Source: Methanobacteriota archaeon (lineage in GTDB: Archaea; Thermoplasmatota; E2; DHVEG-1). Taken from it: a stretch of DNA of 11,158 nt. Shown piece by piece: positions 1 to 5,925 of this stretch. The notes under the pieces were generated by a model. The model saw nothing but the letters and a program-made list of their open reading frames with translations, ran no database searches and was not told the origin of the DNA. The position numbers were made by a program, and so were the translations under genes. The DNA is taken from the NCBI GenBank assembly GCA_026394435.1, contig JAPKYG010000207.1, positions 1 to 11,158 on the forward strand. The letters run 5' to 3'. The number at the start of each line of letters is the position of its first letter. Positions within the stretch are counted from its first letter, which is position 1.

Positions 1-68
1 AGATACTGTGCGGTGCCCTGTTCTTCAAGAATATCATGGTACTTTGGAAGGAGCGCTCGTATCGTCAT
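1..68 (-). CDS. Start of an unidentified protein (partial, cut by window edge)
   Basis: Reading on the minus strand from an ATG at 68-66, an open frame runs to the window edge without a stop (22 complete codons, beginning MTIRALLPKYHDILEEQGTA). It lies 33 nt downstream of the MBL-fold hydrolase stop and in the same direction, so it may be a second gene of that unit. An AT-rich stretch reading GTTTTTAATT lies about 28 nt upstream of the ATG, which would suit a leaderless transcript of its own; I see no Shine-Dalgarno sequence. The fragment is too short to assign a family. It could also be a chance open stretch. Confidence 0.45.
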   Translation of the reverse strand, partial: MTIRALLPKYHDILEEQGTAQY

Positions 69-101
69 GATTTTGTTGATATCGTTTTAGAGAATTAAAA
101 A

Positions 102-872
102 CTATTTTTTATACTGGTCAATATCGACTTCCATGCCACCCCGGGCTGCTATTACTTGAATCCCAAGTTTCTTTGACAGTTGCTCTGCAATCTCCCATGG
201 TTTTGCTTTTACCATGCCCATACCGAAATGCGTCAGAATTGCAAGTCGTGGTTTGTTTGTCTCGATGATCTGTTCTGCCTCTTGTAAACAGAGGTGTTCG
301 ATAGTACTTTTATCCTCCAACATGACGACATTGACAATAAGGATGTCTCCGGTAAAATGTGATGCAAGACATGTAAAAAAATCGGTATCGGTGATCAGAG
401 AAATCGAACTGGTTTTTCCTCTGAAGTTTATGCCATATGTTTCAACCCCATGTTTCATCCGTATTGGTGTTTCAAAAGATATGTTCCCTACATGGTACTT
501 TCCTTTTTCTTTGAGAATCTCAATGCGTTCAACGTGCTCTCGAACGTATTTCAGAATAACCGGGTCACCTTCCAACGCATCACTTGGAGCAAACACGACT
601 CCTTTTTTCTTGAATCCCCCGTTTGTCATGGCTTCTATCATTATGTTGATGTCGTTTGAATGGTCAATATGTCGATGTGTCAGTATAATACCGTCCAAAT
701 CCATTGGATTGAGCTTTGGTTTGCTTGAGATACAACGAACGAGGGAACCTGGCCCTGGGTCAATCATTACGTTTGTATCATCAAGTGTTAGCCAGATTCC
801 ACCGGATGCCCGGAGCTGTTTCATTACAACGAAACGTGCGCCGGCAGTTCCTAAGAATTTTATTTTGTTCAT
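102..872 (-). CDS. MBL-fold metallo-hydrolase
   Basis: A 256-residue soluble protein of the metallo-beta-lactamase fold superfamily. The N-terminal strand and turn (FLGTAGARF, residues 6-14), the DPGPG loop (38-42) and the metal-binding motif T-H-R-H-I-D-H (H66, H68, D70, H71) are all present, followed by candidate metal ligands H141 (MKHGVETYG), D162 or D164 (TDTD) and H215 (LTHFGMGM). This layout resembles the RNase Z/PhnP-like branch of hydrolases that cleave phosphodiesters or related esters; the substrate cannot be read from sequence. The ATG at 872 is preceded by AGGGAG only a few bases away. It is divergent from the alkyltransferase gene, with about 54 nt between the two start codons. 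The metal site looks complete, so an active enzyme is expected; confidence is high for the fold and low for the reaction. Confidence 0.85.
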   Translation of the reverse strand: MNKIKFLGTAGARFVVMKQLRASGGIWLTLDDTNVMIDPGPGSLVRCISSKPKLNPMDLDGIILTHRHIDHSNDINIMIEAMTNGGFKKKGVVFAPSDALEGDPVILKYVREHVERIEILKEKGKYHVGNISFETPIRMKHGVETYGINFRGKTSSISLITDTDFFTCLASHFTGDILIVNVVMLEDKSTIEHLCLQEAEQIIETNKPRLAILTHFGMGMVKAKPWEIAEQLSKKLGIQVIAARGGMEVDIDQYKK

Positions 873-926
873 CTTCTCCCTGAATTGAAAAGAAAACTAT
901 TTGGAGGCCATAGGTTATTTCCAAAT

Positions 927-1262
927 ATGAATCTTTCCGATTATACTTATTATCTAGTTAGGCAAATACCTGCCGGACGTGTTTCTACATATGGTGCAGT
1001 GGCAAAAGCTCTTGGAAATAAACGATACGCAAGGGCTGTTGGTAAATATATGAATAAAAATCCAGATGCTGATACAATGCCCTGTTTTAAGATAGTTAAA
1101 TCTGATGGAAGTCTGGGTGGATTTGGTCTCGGAATTAATGACAAGATAAATAGATTAAAAAAAGACGGCATAGAAGTTAAAGACGGAAAAATTATTAATT
1201 TTAAATGTGTGTTTTTTGATGATTTCAAAACAGTGTATCCCTTAAAGAAAAACAAATTATAA
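927..1262 (+). CDS. Single-domain O6-alkylguanine-DNA alkyltransferase (Ogt/MGMT-like)
   Basis: A 111-residue protein matching only the DNA-binding/catalytic domain of O6-alkylguanine-DNA alkyltransferases, which repair alkylated guanine by moving the alkyl group irreversibly to a cysteine. Seen: the helix-turn-helix (IPAGRVSTYGAVAKALG, 14-30), the A-R-A-V-G-K recognition segment with R36, the active-site segment M-P-C-F-K-I-V with C53, G-G (64-65), and the KINRLKKDGIEV stretch. The usual PCHRV histidine is F54, and the position of the usual Glu looks like D72. Because C53 is kept, this is not a classical ATL protein, in which Cys becomes Trp. The N-terminal domain of longer Ogt proteins is absent. 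I chose ATG 927; an in-frame TTG at 885 would add 14 unconvincing residues. The gene converges on dtdA and their stop codons abut (1257-1262). Confidence 0.82.
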   Translation: MNLSDYTYYLVRQIPAGRVSTYGAVAKALGNKRYARAVGKYMNKNPDADTMPCFKIVKSDGSLGGFGLGINDKINRLKKDGIEVKDGKIINFKCVFFDDFKTVYPLKKNKL

Positions 1263-2129
1263 ATCTGGAAGTTCTTTACTTGAAATAATGGATATTCCTT
1301 TAGTCTCAAACCAGTTTCTATATTGAGTAACTTGTGATTTTTTAAGCTCTTTTTTATGCAGATATATTCCTTTTATATTAGGTGTTGCCTGTATCGTCTT
1401 TTCAAGAATTTCATCGTCTATATTTCCTCCTTGTATCTGATATGTTGGTATCATGTGACCAAATGCTATCTTTTTTGCTAAGGCAACTTCGGTGAATCGT
1501 GGTGCGTAGTGCCCTCCACCGATTCCGAGGAGAACGGGGATGTCATTTGGATACTCTTCTTCATAATGATATTTTGCAAGCAGTTCAAGCAACGATGATG
1601 CAATAATAGATGCGGGTTCTTTTTGTTGCCATTGAATCTCTGTACTGCCGACTTCTACGAACAGGGTGGGAATCTTCAGAAAGGGTCCGTGGTGGGTGAC
1701 TTCATAGCAGACCTGATATTTGAGATCCGTTGGTTGAAGGTTTTTTTTAATGAGGCGAAGAAGATGCGTCATCATTCGTGGTGCTGCTGGTATTAAGGTT
1801 TTTGGTTTTCCACCGAACATCGCATCACCGTAATTCCCGATTGGATGGACAGTGAGCGTTGGTTCTCCCATTTTACTGCGATGTCTTGAAAGAAAGATAG
1901 CTATCTTTGGTTCGATGTGAAGTTGTTCGAATACTTCGGTGTCGATGTTTTCGTGTCGTATTTTTTTATCTGGGATAGTCACGATCACCAGATTGTTCAT
2001 CGAGGCGTGTCTGAAGACAGGAGTGTTGTAAAAAGTGCCGTGTTCCTCCCAAGTTGTTTGTTCTAAAAGACTGTTTTTGATATTTGTACTAGCAGGGTCC
2101 TCGGTTGAAGAAATAATTAGGACGGTCAT
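1257..2129 (-). CDS. dtdA: D-aminoacyl-tRNA deacylase, archaeal type
   Basis: A 290-residue protein of the archaeal/plant DtdA (GEK1) family, which hydrolyses D-amino acids mischarged on tRNA and so protects translation. Diagnostic segments are S-R-H-R-S-K-M-G-E-P followed by HPIGNYG (81-101), EVTHHGP (143-149), the PTLFVEVGSTE strand (154-164) and GIGGGHYAPRFTE (202-214), where the conserved histidines and glutamates of the zinc-dependent centre lie. Length is normal for the family. The ATG at 2129 has AAGGA about 5 nt upstream. It lies 42 nt downstream of a 47-codon ORF whose start has a TATA box at the leaderless distance, so the two probably form one transcript. Its stop abuts that of the convergent alkyltransferase gene. 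Confidence 0.95.
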   Translation of the reverse strand: MTVLIISSTEDPASTNIKNSLLEQTTWEEHGTFYNTPVFRHASMNNLVIVTIPDKKIRHENIDTEVFEQLHIEPKIAIFLSRHRSKMGEPTLTVHPIGNYGDAMFGGKPKTLIPAAPRMMTHLLRLIKKNLQPTDLKYQVCYEVTHHGPFLKIPTLFVEVGSTEIQWQQKEPASIIASSLLELLAKYHYEEEYPNDIPVLLGIGGGHYAPRFTEVALAKKIAFGHMIPTYQIQGGNIDDEILEKTIQATPNIKGIYLHKKELKKSQVTQYRNWFETKGISIISSKELPDL

Positions 2130-2171
2130 GTAATCCTTGAAACATCAAGGGTGTTTTTGTAATTTGCGACA

Positions 2172-2315
2172 CTATCTGTTTTGTTGACTGACGAGCTGTT
2201 TAATCCTGTCGACATGAACAATATAGCGGATACGGTCTTCGACGGTGCATATTTTTGCGATGAATTGAATTTCTTGCGCCTCTTCTTCTGTCGATAAAAG
2301 TCCGATTACTATCAT
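2172..2315 (-). CDS. Small protein upstream of dtdA, probably leaderless
   Basis: A 47-residue open frame, starting MIVIGLLSTEEEAQEIQFIA, with a charged, helix-prone remainder and no predicted membrane segment or signal peptide. Support is mainly from context: a good archaeal TATA box (CTTTATAAGG on the minus strand) is centred about 27 nt upstream of the ATG, exactly where transcription would begin at or next to the start codon. There is no Shine-Dalgarno sequence, as expected for a leaderless first gene. It ends 42 nt before dtdA, which has its own ribosome site. I do not recognise a family. It could instead be the leader region of dtdA that happens to be open. Confidence 0.55.
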   Translation of the reverse strand: MIVIGLLSTEEEAQEIQFIAKICTVEDRIRYIVHVDRIKQLVSQQNR

Positions 2316-2624
2316 GCAATGAAGGGTTGTTTTGCCCCTTATAAAGTCTTATTGTACAGATGTTATCCATTTAAATAATTATTATACTTATAAAAATAAG
2401 GATAAACCAGTAGGATTACTTTTTCATTATGAATTCAATCAGGAGAGTCTCTTTTTTCGTAGTAATAACAATGAACTGTATGCACTTTTTTCTAGATCTC
2501 CGCTCATGTATTCTTTTTCCATAATTCCTCTCTCGTTGTTCATATCGGAGAGTTTCATTACATTTTCATTGCGGAGGACGGTGATGAACATTGGTTTTTA
2601 ATAGGTCATCCTCATTTGGGGAGA
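2316..2624. other. AT-rich intergenic region between dtdA unit and folP
   Basis: This 309-base gap separates divergent transcription units. It holds the minus-strand TATA box near 2342, a second strong TATA-like stretch on the plus strand (CTTATAAAAATA at 2387-2398), which would give folP a leader of about 200 nt, and a weaker TTTTTAATAG at 2595-2604, about 26 nt from the folP ATG at 2625. There are poorly supported open frames on both strands (plus 2332-2601 from a TTG; minus 2439-2591, 50 codons). I do not call either as a gene. No RNA gene is recognisable. Confidence 0.6.
2338..2347 (-). promoter_or_regulatory. TATA box for the small ORF-dtdA unit
   Basis: On the minus strand the sequence reads CTTTATAAGG, centred near 2342, about 27 nt from the ATG at 2315. 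This is the usual TATA-to-start distance in archaea and predicts a leaderless mRNA. The core TTTATAA is nearly symmetric, so use in the other direction cannot be excluded. Confidence 0.6.
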
Positions 2625-3461
2625 ATGATGTCAACTCTATCACCGATTATCTGCAAGGATTATACATTACGATTTGAAAAAACCCTGATAATGGGGATAC
2701 TCAATGTAACCCCTGACTCGTTCTCTGACGGAGGACTATTCAATGATTTTGATACAGCGGTTGCTCATGGGAAAAAAATGGTTTCGGATGGTGCTGACCT
2801 TATTGATGTAGGTGGAGAAAGCTCACGGCCCGGCTCAGCACCTTTATCTGAAAAAGAAGAACTGGACCGAATTTTACCTGTAGTGACACGACTCCTAGAT
2901 GAGGTTTCCGTTCCCATTTCTATAGATACCTATAAACCACTGGTTGCAGACGTGTGTCTGCAGGCAGGTGCACATCTCATTAATGATATCACTGGATTGA
3001 CGAACCTGGAGATGAGGAAGGTTGCGGTAAAACACAACGTCCCTGTTGTCCTTATGCATATGCGAGGAACACCAAAGACCATGCAGCAGAACCCTGTCTA
3101 TCAGGATATGATTGGAGAAATTAAGGTATTCTTTCAGGAACGGGTTGCTATGGCACGTAAAGCAGGAATCCAAAATATCATCATAGACCCAGGGATTGGT
3201 TTTGGAAAAACACTAGAGCATAACCTTCAGATATTGAAACACCTTGGAGAATTCAAAAGTCTTGGCTGTCCGATTCTTATTGGGCCATCACGGAAATCCT
3301 TTATCGGGATGATCACGGGTTTGTCAGTAAAAGAGCGTCTCGACGGAACCTTAGCTGCAGTCACCGTGGCTGTTATGAACGGAGCGAACATGGTACGCGT
3401 CCATGATGTGAACGAATGTAAGCGCGCTATACAAGTCGTGGATGCGATTCGAGGTGTATAA
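2625..3461 (+). CDS. folP: Dihydropteroate synthase
   Basis: A 278-residue TIM-barrel enzyme that joins 6-hydroxymethyl-dihydropterin diphosphate to p-aminobenzoate, giving dihydropteroate in folate synthesis. All family motifs are in order: MGILNVTPDSFSDGG (23-37), DVGGESSRPG (61-70), ISIDTYK (98-104), NDITG (120-124), MHMRGTPKTMQ (144-154), IDPGIGFGK (186-194), GPSRKSFIG (219-227) and RLDGTLAAV. This is the canonical bacterial-type enzyme rather than a distant pterin-binding relative. I start at ATG 2625; ATG 2628 is also possible, and GGGGAG at 2618-2623 sits 4 nt before the latter. An in-frame TTG at 2616 is less likely. The stop overlaps the folK start (TAATG), so translation is probably coupled. 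Confidence 0.96.
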   Translation: MMSTLSPIICKDYTLRFEKTLIMGILNVTPDSFSDGGLFNDFDTAVAHGKKMVSDGADLIDVGGESSRPGSAPLSEKEELDRILPVVTRLLDEVSVPISIDTYKPLVADVCLQAGAHLINDITGLTNLEMRKVAVKHNVPVVLMHMRGTPKTMQQNPVYQDMIGEIKVFFQERVAMARKAGIQNIIIDPGIGFGKTLEHNLQILKHLGEFKSLGCPILIGPSRKSFIGMITGLSVKERLDGTLAAVTVAVMNGANMVRVHDVNECKRAIQVVDAIRGV

Positions 3462-3940
3462 TGCCTATAGTGTTTCTAAGCCTTGGGTCGAATATTGGTG
3501 ACAAAGAAGAACATATCAGAAAAGCACTCACTCTCCTCGCTAACATCTGTAAATTGAGACGAACATCTCATTTGTACCTCACAGAACCGGTTGGGTATAC
3601 TGAGCAGGATTGGTTTTTGAATTGTGTCGTCGAGGTGGAGACCGATGTTGATCCGAAAAAACTGTTGTCTTCCATCAAATCCATTGAAAGAAAACTGGGG
3701 CGAAAAAAGACCGTGAAAAACGAGCCACGGATTATTGACATCGACATCTTGTTTTATGGGGATTGCGTGGTTAATACAAAGAATCTTGTCATCCCTCATC
3801 CTTTGCTGCAGGAACGTCTTTTTGTTCTTCAGCCGATGATGGATCTCAATCCCGGCTTTGTGCATCCTGTGTTAAAAAAGACGATACACGAGTTATATGT
3901 GCACCGACCATGGGCTGAGATGGTAACACCTTACAAATAG
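3461..3940 (+). CDS. folK: 6-hydroxymethyl-7,8-dihydropterin pyrophosphokinase (HPPK)
   Basis: A 159-residue enzyme that transfers pyrophosphate from ATP to 6-hydroxymethyl-dihydropterin, the step just before FolP. Seen: SLGSNIGDK (7-15), T-E-P-V-G-Y-T-E-Q-D-W-F-L-N (41-54) with the aromatic pterin pocket, ERKLGR (76-81), EPRIIDIDILFYG (88-100), with D93 and D95 placed as the metal ligands, and IPHPLLQERLFVLQPM (111-126). The length is normal. It begins one base inside the folP stop codon and has no separate promoter, so folP-folK is a two-gene unit. The stop is followed within 10 bases by the TATA box of the next gene. Confidence 0.96.
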   Translation: MPIVFLSLGSNIGDKEEHIRKALTLLANICKLRRTSHLYLTEPVGYTEQDWFLNCVVEVETDVDPKKLLSSIKSIERKLGRKKTVKNEPRIIDIDILFYGDCVVNTKNLVIPHPLLQERLFVLQPMMDLNPGFVHPVLKKTIHELYVHRPWAEMVTPYK

Positions 3941-3945
3941 ATGAC

Positions 3946-3954
3946 GTTTATATC
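3946..3954 (+). promoter_or_regulatory. TATA box for the COG0720-ubiA unit
   Basis: GTTTATATC lies right after the folK stop. Centred near 3950, it predicts a start of transcription near 3976, leaving a short leader that still contains AGGATGAT (3983-3990), the ribosome site that favours the ATG at 3995. This suggests that the pterin synthase gene can be expressed separately from folP-folK. Confidence 0.55.
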
Positions 3955-3994
3955 CCTGGTGTTTATTCTCTACAAATAAAAAAGGATGATATTA

Positions 3995-4333
3995 ATGAGA
4001 CTCTGTCGGGAATTCTATTTTGATGCTGCCCATTTTCTGCCGAATTATAAAGGAAAATGTGAGAAACTCCATGGCCATACATATAAGCTAGAAATTGTGA
4101 TTGAAGGTGGCGTTAAAAAAGATGGGATGATCCTTGATTTCGCCAAGATGAAAGAAATTGTTGAGCTTGAAGTAATCGAGAAACTGGATCATCAGCAGTT
4201 GAATGCTCTGTTTGAATACCCGACCGCTGAGCATATTATCAATTGGATAGCTGAGCAGCTCAAAGGAAAGGTGCCGTTGTATTCGATTAAACTCTGGGAA
4301 GGGCAGGGTAAGTGGGTAGAGAAGATCATCTGA
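3995..4333 (+). CDS. queD: 6-pyruvoyl-tetrahydropterin synthase family protein (QueD / possible PTPS-I/III)
   Basis: A 112-residue COG0720 enzyme. QueD members make 6-carboxy-tetrahydropterin from dihydroneopterin triphosphate, for 7-deazaguanine tRNA bases (archaeosine in archaea); PTPS-III members make 6-hydroxymethyl-dihydropterin for folate. Zinc ligands H13 (FDAAH), H26 and H28 (LHGH) are present, as are the catalytic pair D65-H66 (LDHQQLN), E79 (PTAEH) and E102 (WEGQGKW). The segment C22-E23-K-L-H26-G-H28 contains both a CxxxHGH and an ExxHGH arrangement, which from memory marks dual-function members. Adjacency to folK-folP fits a folate role. ATG 3995 has AGGATGAT 4 nt upstream; ATG 3986 is in frame but overlaps that site. 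The gene symbol reflects family only; the true role may be folate synthesis. Confidence 0.88.
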   Translation: MRLCREFYFDAAHFLPNYKGKCEKLHGHTYKLEIVIEGGVKKDGMILDFAKMKEIVELEVIEKLDHQQLNALFEYPTAEHIINWIAEQLKGKVPLYSIKLWEGQGKWVEKII

Positions 4334-4337
4334 ACCG

Positions 4338-5387
4338 ATGATTCTCCGCTCGAAAAAACTAAGAGGATTGGGGCTTGTGGGAAGTATTCGAGAGTACGTT
4401 ACACTTGTTCGGCCATACGGCATCCTTTTTTTAGGATTCACACCCGTATTCGGTGCAGTGTGCAATGGTGAATTTCGTGCGTTCCATCTCTCTGTTTTGC
4501 TCATGATCGGGTTGTTTACTCACGTGTTCGCTTTTGTTCAAAATGATTATTATGATGTCGAGGTCGATCGGCGGTCAACATATGTTGCGGGGCGTCCACT
4601 CACTACGGGTAATATTTCAAAGCATCACGCATTCTTGGTTTTTGTTGGTTCCTTTCTTCTTTGCGTGGTGTTTGCGGTCGTGTTTGTTTTTTCCTGGGCT
4701 TCGTCCCTCTTTCTTCTACTGTCATTTTTCTTAATGACGTTGTACAATAAATATAGTAAACGTATCCCTGGCATGGAATGTGTGTTAGGCGCTGGGGTGT
4801 TTGTTTTCGGGGTTTTTGGTGCACTGACCGTGTCTGATACTGTGTCTCCCTTATCGTTGATTATTTCGTTTGTTGGGTTTTTCCAATGGATGTTCAGCGT
4901 TGGAGTCTTAGCGAATTTAAAGGATGTGGAGTTTGACGCAAAACTCGGAATTCGGACCACTCCGATCATGTTTGGTGTACATGTAAGAGGACATGAACTG
5001 AAAAAACCGGTGGTTTTTATCGTGCACGTGTATGTGATGCAGTTTTTGTTTATCATGGTCGCTGCGCTCCCGTTTCTTTTCGGGTACACCCTGGGAAGCA
5101 TCTCAGGGGTTCCGATTCCTTTGCTCTGTTTTTTTGTTCTCTCTGTGATCCTTTTCTATATCGCGTATCGAATCCTTTCCGCTCCCCTTCAGAAACGTGA
5201 TACCTTGCTTCGTTATGGGGGAGTGCATGAGGGCCTTGCCTTGGTTTTGATTCCTATTGTTTTGACGAGCGTTCTCATTGAGCACCTTGGTATTCTTTCT
5301 ACGTTGGGGATCATTTTTCTTATGTTGTTCTGGCCGCTCTGCTGCCTACGTCTTCTCTATGGCAAGACGATGATTCCTCTGGAGTAA
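4338..5387 (+). CDS. UbiA-family integral membrane prenyltransferase
   Basis: A 349-residue, very hydrophobic protein with about eight or nine membrane segments. The two UbiA aspartate motifs that bind the Mg-prenyl diphosphate are visible: N-D-Y-Y-D-V-E-V-D (69-77) and N-L-K-D-V-E-F-D-A-K-L-G (193-204, D196 and D200). Such enzymes attach a polyprenyl chain to an aromatic ring or, in archaea, to a lipid glycerol backbone. After the first motif it reads AGRPLTTGNIS rather than the NRPxRPxPSG typical of digeranylgeranylglyceryl phosphate synthase, and it is longer, so I do not assign that role. It starts 4 nt after the pterin synthase stop, with no clear ribosome site, suggesting co-translation. 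The acceptor is unknown and a link with pterin chemistry is only suggested by position. Confidence 0.88.
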   Translation: MILRSKKLRGLGLVGSIREYVTLVRPYGILFLGFTPVFGAVCNGEFRAFHLSVLLMIGLFTHVFAFVQNDYYDVEVDRRSTYVAGRPLTTGNISKHHAFLVFVGSFLLCVVFAVVFVFSWASSLFLLLSFFLMTLYNKYSKRIPGMECVLGAGVFVFGVFGALTVSDTVSPLSLIISFVGFFQWMFSVGVLANLKDVEFDAKLGIRTTPIMFGVHVRGHELKKPVVFIVHVYVMQFLFIMVAALPFLFGYTLGSISGVPIPLLCFFVLSVILFYIAYRILSAPLQKRDTLLRYGGVHEGLALVLIPIVLTSVLIEHLGILSTLGIIFLMLFWPLCCLRLLYGKTMIPLE

Positions 5388-5408
5388 CCCTTGCGATTTT
5401 AGAAATCA

Positions 5409-5416
5409 TTAAATAC
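5409..5416 (+). promoter_or_regulatory. Candidate TATA box for the small membrane protein
   Basis: TTAAATAC, centred near 5412, would place the transcript start near 5438, leaving a roughly 25-nt leader that keeps the strong ribosome site at 5453-5460. A closer TTTAATAAAA (5436-5445) would start the RNA past that ribosome site, so it is less likely. Confidence 0.4.
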
Positions 5417-5463
5417 TTCTGAAAACTTTCGTTCTTTAATAAAAAAATGTGGGGAGGTGAAAA

Positions 5464-5712
5464 ATGGTAACCATAAAAGAAATAAAGAGCACGATAGCAG
5501 TTGCAATAGCCGCAGCATTTGGTTTCATCATAGCTCTGATCTGGAAAGATATTATAATTGGTATAATGAAACTCGCTGGGCTTTGGCAAGACGTTGGACC
5601 AACGACATGGACCGGTGCAGGTATTGCAATAGTCGTGGCAGTGGTTATTACTGTCGTATCTGTGCTCGGAATTGTATATATCTCAAAATGGGGCGGCGTA
5701 GTACAAAAGTAG
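5464..5712 (+). CDS. Small two-helix membrane protein, DUF5654-like
   Basis: An 82-residue protein with two membrane helices (about 10-35 and 52-74) joined by a loop, ending in a short basic tail. The first helix reads AIAAAFGFIIALIWKDII, which resembles the conserved A-A-F-G-x-x-x-A-L-x-W-x-x-x-I pattern of archaeal DUF5654 proteins as I recall it; function of that family is unknown. The ribosome site GGAGGTGA (5453-5460) is essentially a perfect complement of the archaeal 16S 3' end, with 6 nt between GGAGG and ATG, suggesting high translation. It has a candidate promoter of its own and is followed by a T9 run, so it looks monocistronic. Confidence 0.8.
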   Translation: MVTIKEIKSTIAVAIAAAFGFIIALIWKDIIIGIMKLAGLWQDVGPTTWTGAGIAIVVAVVITVVSVLGIVYISKWGGVVQK

Positions 5713-5721
5713 AAACACCCC

Positions 5722-5732
5722 TCTTTTTTTTT
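5722..5732 (+). terminator. T-run terminator after the small membrane protein
   Basis: CCTCTTTTTTTTT begins about 8 nt after the stop codon, with nine T in a row (5724-5732). Archaeal RNA polymerase commonly ends transcription at such runs without a hairpin. Confidence 0.55.
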
Positions 5733-5899
5733 AAAAAATACGCGGTCTATCGTAGATTATATAAAATAAGGAGGTAACAGAGTTATTTCAGTTTTAGTCC
5801 ACCAAGAATACTCTGTATATTTATGTTTTTAACGAGGAATATATAAAAAACATATTTCTGCCCTTAGAAACTATTGTTTTGTACTTATCGTTAACAGAA

Positions 5900-5918
5900 T
5901 AAAAAAAGAAGAAAGAAG
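5900..5918 (-). terminator. Pyrimidine/T-rich terminator after the PQQ-PKD gene
   Basis: On the minus strand, directly downstream of the stop codon at 5926-5928, the sequence is CTTCTTTCTTCTTTTTTTAT. The T7 stretch within a pyrimidine tract fits an archaeal terminator. Confidence 0.45.
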
Positions 5919-5925
5919 GAATGTT

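Noticed and set aside
214..888. Long plus-strand open frame antisense to the first MBL hydrolase
   Set aside because: Cys/Ser/Ile-rich translation without motifs; it is the mirror of a gene with complete metal-binding motifs.
2439..2591. Minus-strand 50-codon open frame starting MFITVLRNENVMKLS
   Set aside because: Translation looks plausible, but there is no TATA box or ribosome site at the right place and no recognisable family; kept only as an intergenic note.
2332..2601. Plus-strand 89-codon open frame from a TTG start
   Set aside because: Low-complexity, Phe/Ser/Asn-rich translation, no ribosome site, and it overlaps the TATA boxes and AT-rich promoter region.
4625..5101. Minus-strand open frame of 158 codons inside the UbiA gene
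   Set aside because: Thr/Asn/Lys-rich antisense shadow of hydrophobic UbiA codons; the plus-strand frame has clear family motifs.
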